This document shows, piece after piece, positions 63,397 through 64,000 of a stretch of 64,000 nt of DNA. The translations under genes were made by a program, and so were the position numbers. The DNA is from Allobacillus halotolerans (GTDB lineage Bacteria > Bacillota > Bacilli > Bacillales > Alkalibacillaceae). Within the stretch, counting starts at the first letter, position 1. Each line of letters opens with the position of its first letter. Location: positions 1-64,000 of the forward strand of contig NZ_JAHLZF010000012.1 of assembly GCF_018967645.1 (NCBI RefSeq), read 5' to 3'. A model generated the notes under the pieces. The model ran no database searches, was not told the origin of the DNA, and saw nothing but the letters and a program-made list of their open reading frames with translations.

Positions 63397-64000
63397 TGAA
63401 CACTTTCTGCTCATTAATTTTGAACACTTTTTTCTTGAAACAAAGATTGCCTATATTTAATTCGATGACTAGATCCATTTAAATGAATTATTTCTGAACG
63501 ATGGAGGAGGCGATCTAAGATCGCCGTTGTTATCCCTTGGTCACCAAGTAGCTCTCCCCATTCTTCAGGACCTTTATTAGACGTTAATATGATCGAACTA
63601 CGTTCGTATAGGTGATTGATTAAATGAAAGAATAAGTTTGCCTCATGCTGATCCATGGCCATATACATCAGATCATCGATAATAATCAAATCAGCTTCTC
63701 GAATTCTCTTCAATTTGAGTTGTGATTTCCGTAGGTAATCTTCCGATTTCAAAATGGAAACCAAATCACCCATTGTAATGAATGAAACACGTTGTCCCTT
63801 ATGAATAGCTTCTAAGCCCAATCCAATCGCTAAATGCGTTTTACCAACCCCAGGAGGACCTAGAAAAATTAGATTAAATGCTTCATCTAGCCAATTTAAT
63901 TCTTTCAATTGCTTAAGTTGTCTTTCACTTAAAGATGGTAGTTCTTTAATGTCAAATTCATCTATGTTTTTTTGAAACGGAAATGCTGCCCATTTTAAAT
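63397..64000 (-). mobile_element. IS21-family insertion sequence, istB end (partial)
   Basis: The element begins with TGAACACTTT at 63397-63406, repeated at 63421-63430, the kind of multiple terminal repeat found at IS21 ends, and starts with TG. Inside is istB on the minus strand. istA and the other end lie beyond the window, so completeness is unknown. It has inserted into the group II intron fragment. Confidence 0.83.
63414..64000 (-). CDS. istB: IS21-family helper ATPase IstB, C-terminal part
   Basis: Reads leftward from the window edge without interruption to a stop at 63414. At least 195 codons: the N-terminal-type segment KWAAFPFQKNIDEFDIKELP, Walker A FLGPPGVGKTHLA, Walker B DLIIIDDL, and sensor ILTSNK. 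IstB is the AAA+ regulator that selects target DNA for the transposase IstA. The true start lies beyond 64000; an apparent TTG start at 63908 is internal. The C-terminus runs into the terminal repeat of the element. Confidence 0.92.
   Translation of the reverse strand, partial: LKWAAFPFQKNIDEFDIKELPSLSERQLKQLKELNWLDEAFNLIFLGPPGVGKTHLAIGLGLEAIHKGQRVSFITMGDLVSILKSEDYLRKSQLKLKRIREADLIIIDDLMYMAMDQHEANLFFHLINHLYERSSIILTSNKGPEEWGELLGDQGITTAILDRLLHRSEIIHLNGSSHRIKYRQSLFQEKSVQN

Noticed and set aside
63051-63414. Minus-strand frames of 112 and 71 residues
   Set aside because: They lie across a terminator and the group II intron fragment; frames in structured intron RNA are incidental.

Overview
The window is a chromosomal segment of a low-GC Gram-positive bacterium of the order Bacillales. 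The gene order (end of an rRNA operon, ctsR-mcsA-mcsB-clpC-radA, isoprenoid and aminoacyl-tRNA synthetase genes, sigH, secE-nusG, rplK to rpoC, the str and S10-spc-alpha operons, ecfA1A2T-truA, rplM-rpsI) is the Bacillus-type arrangement. Strong AGGAGG ribosome sites, TTG/GTG starts, sigma-A promoters, a CtsR operator and a Cys T-box agree. RpoB and other sequences look closer to Planococcaceae (Sporosarcina/Planococcus-like) than to B. subtilis, but that is judged from memory and no genus can be fixed.

Layout: 1-113, end of a 5S rRNA and its terminator; 377-1075, an MgtC-family gene; 1138-5882, the CtsR regulon operon (protein quality control by arginine phosphorylation and ClpC); 5940-8544, radA and yacL, without the disA gene that usually lies between them; 8726-16269, ispDF, gltX, T-box-controlled cysE-cysS, mrnC, rlmB, rae1 and sigH; 16342-28477, rpmG, secE, nusG, the L11/L1 and L10/L12 genes with leader RNAs, rpoB and rpoC; 28589-33306, ybxF, rpsL, rpsG, fusA, tuf; 34045-48950, one unbroken S10-spc-alpha cluster of 30 genes including secY, adk, map and infA; 49846-53155, the ECF transporter core and truA; 53342-56308, purB and purH; 56549-57404, rplM-rpsI. 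From 57459 the sequence becomes AT-rich accessory DNA: a small membrane protein, a complete type III restriction-modification pair (mod, res), a 5' fragment of a group IIC intron and the end of an IS21-family element that runs off the window.

The housekeeping genes form a transcription-translation supercluster: nearly all are co-directional and many overlap or abut. Regulation visible in the DNA includes CtsR heptads, a cysteine T-box, the L10 leader with attenuator, candidate L11, L1, S10 and L13 leaders, and several promoters whose -10 box lies inside an inverted repeat (best case tuf).

Most notable: (1) two intergenic tandem arrays, 33460-33700 and 49231-49569, with different sequences but both with an exact 52-bp period and a shared core TAGRAGNGCTCTATNC; (2) RpoB has Tyr where rifampicin-sensitive bacteria have Asp (E. 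coli D516 position); (3) the restriction-modification island is bracketed by two nearly identical terminator hairpins, the second followed at once by a group IIC intron fragment that is itself cut by an IS21-like element; (4) near-palindromes centred on the -10 box of tuf and other promoters. All family assignments come from reading translated sequence; no database search was run.
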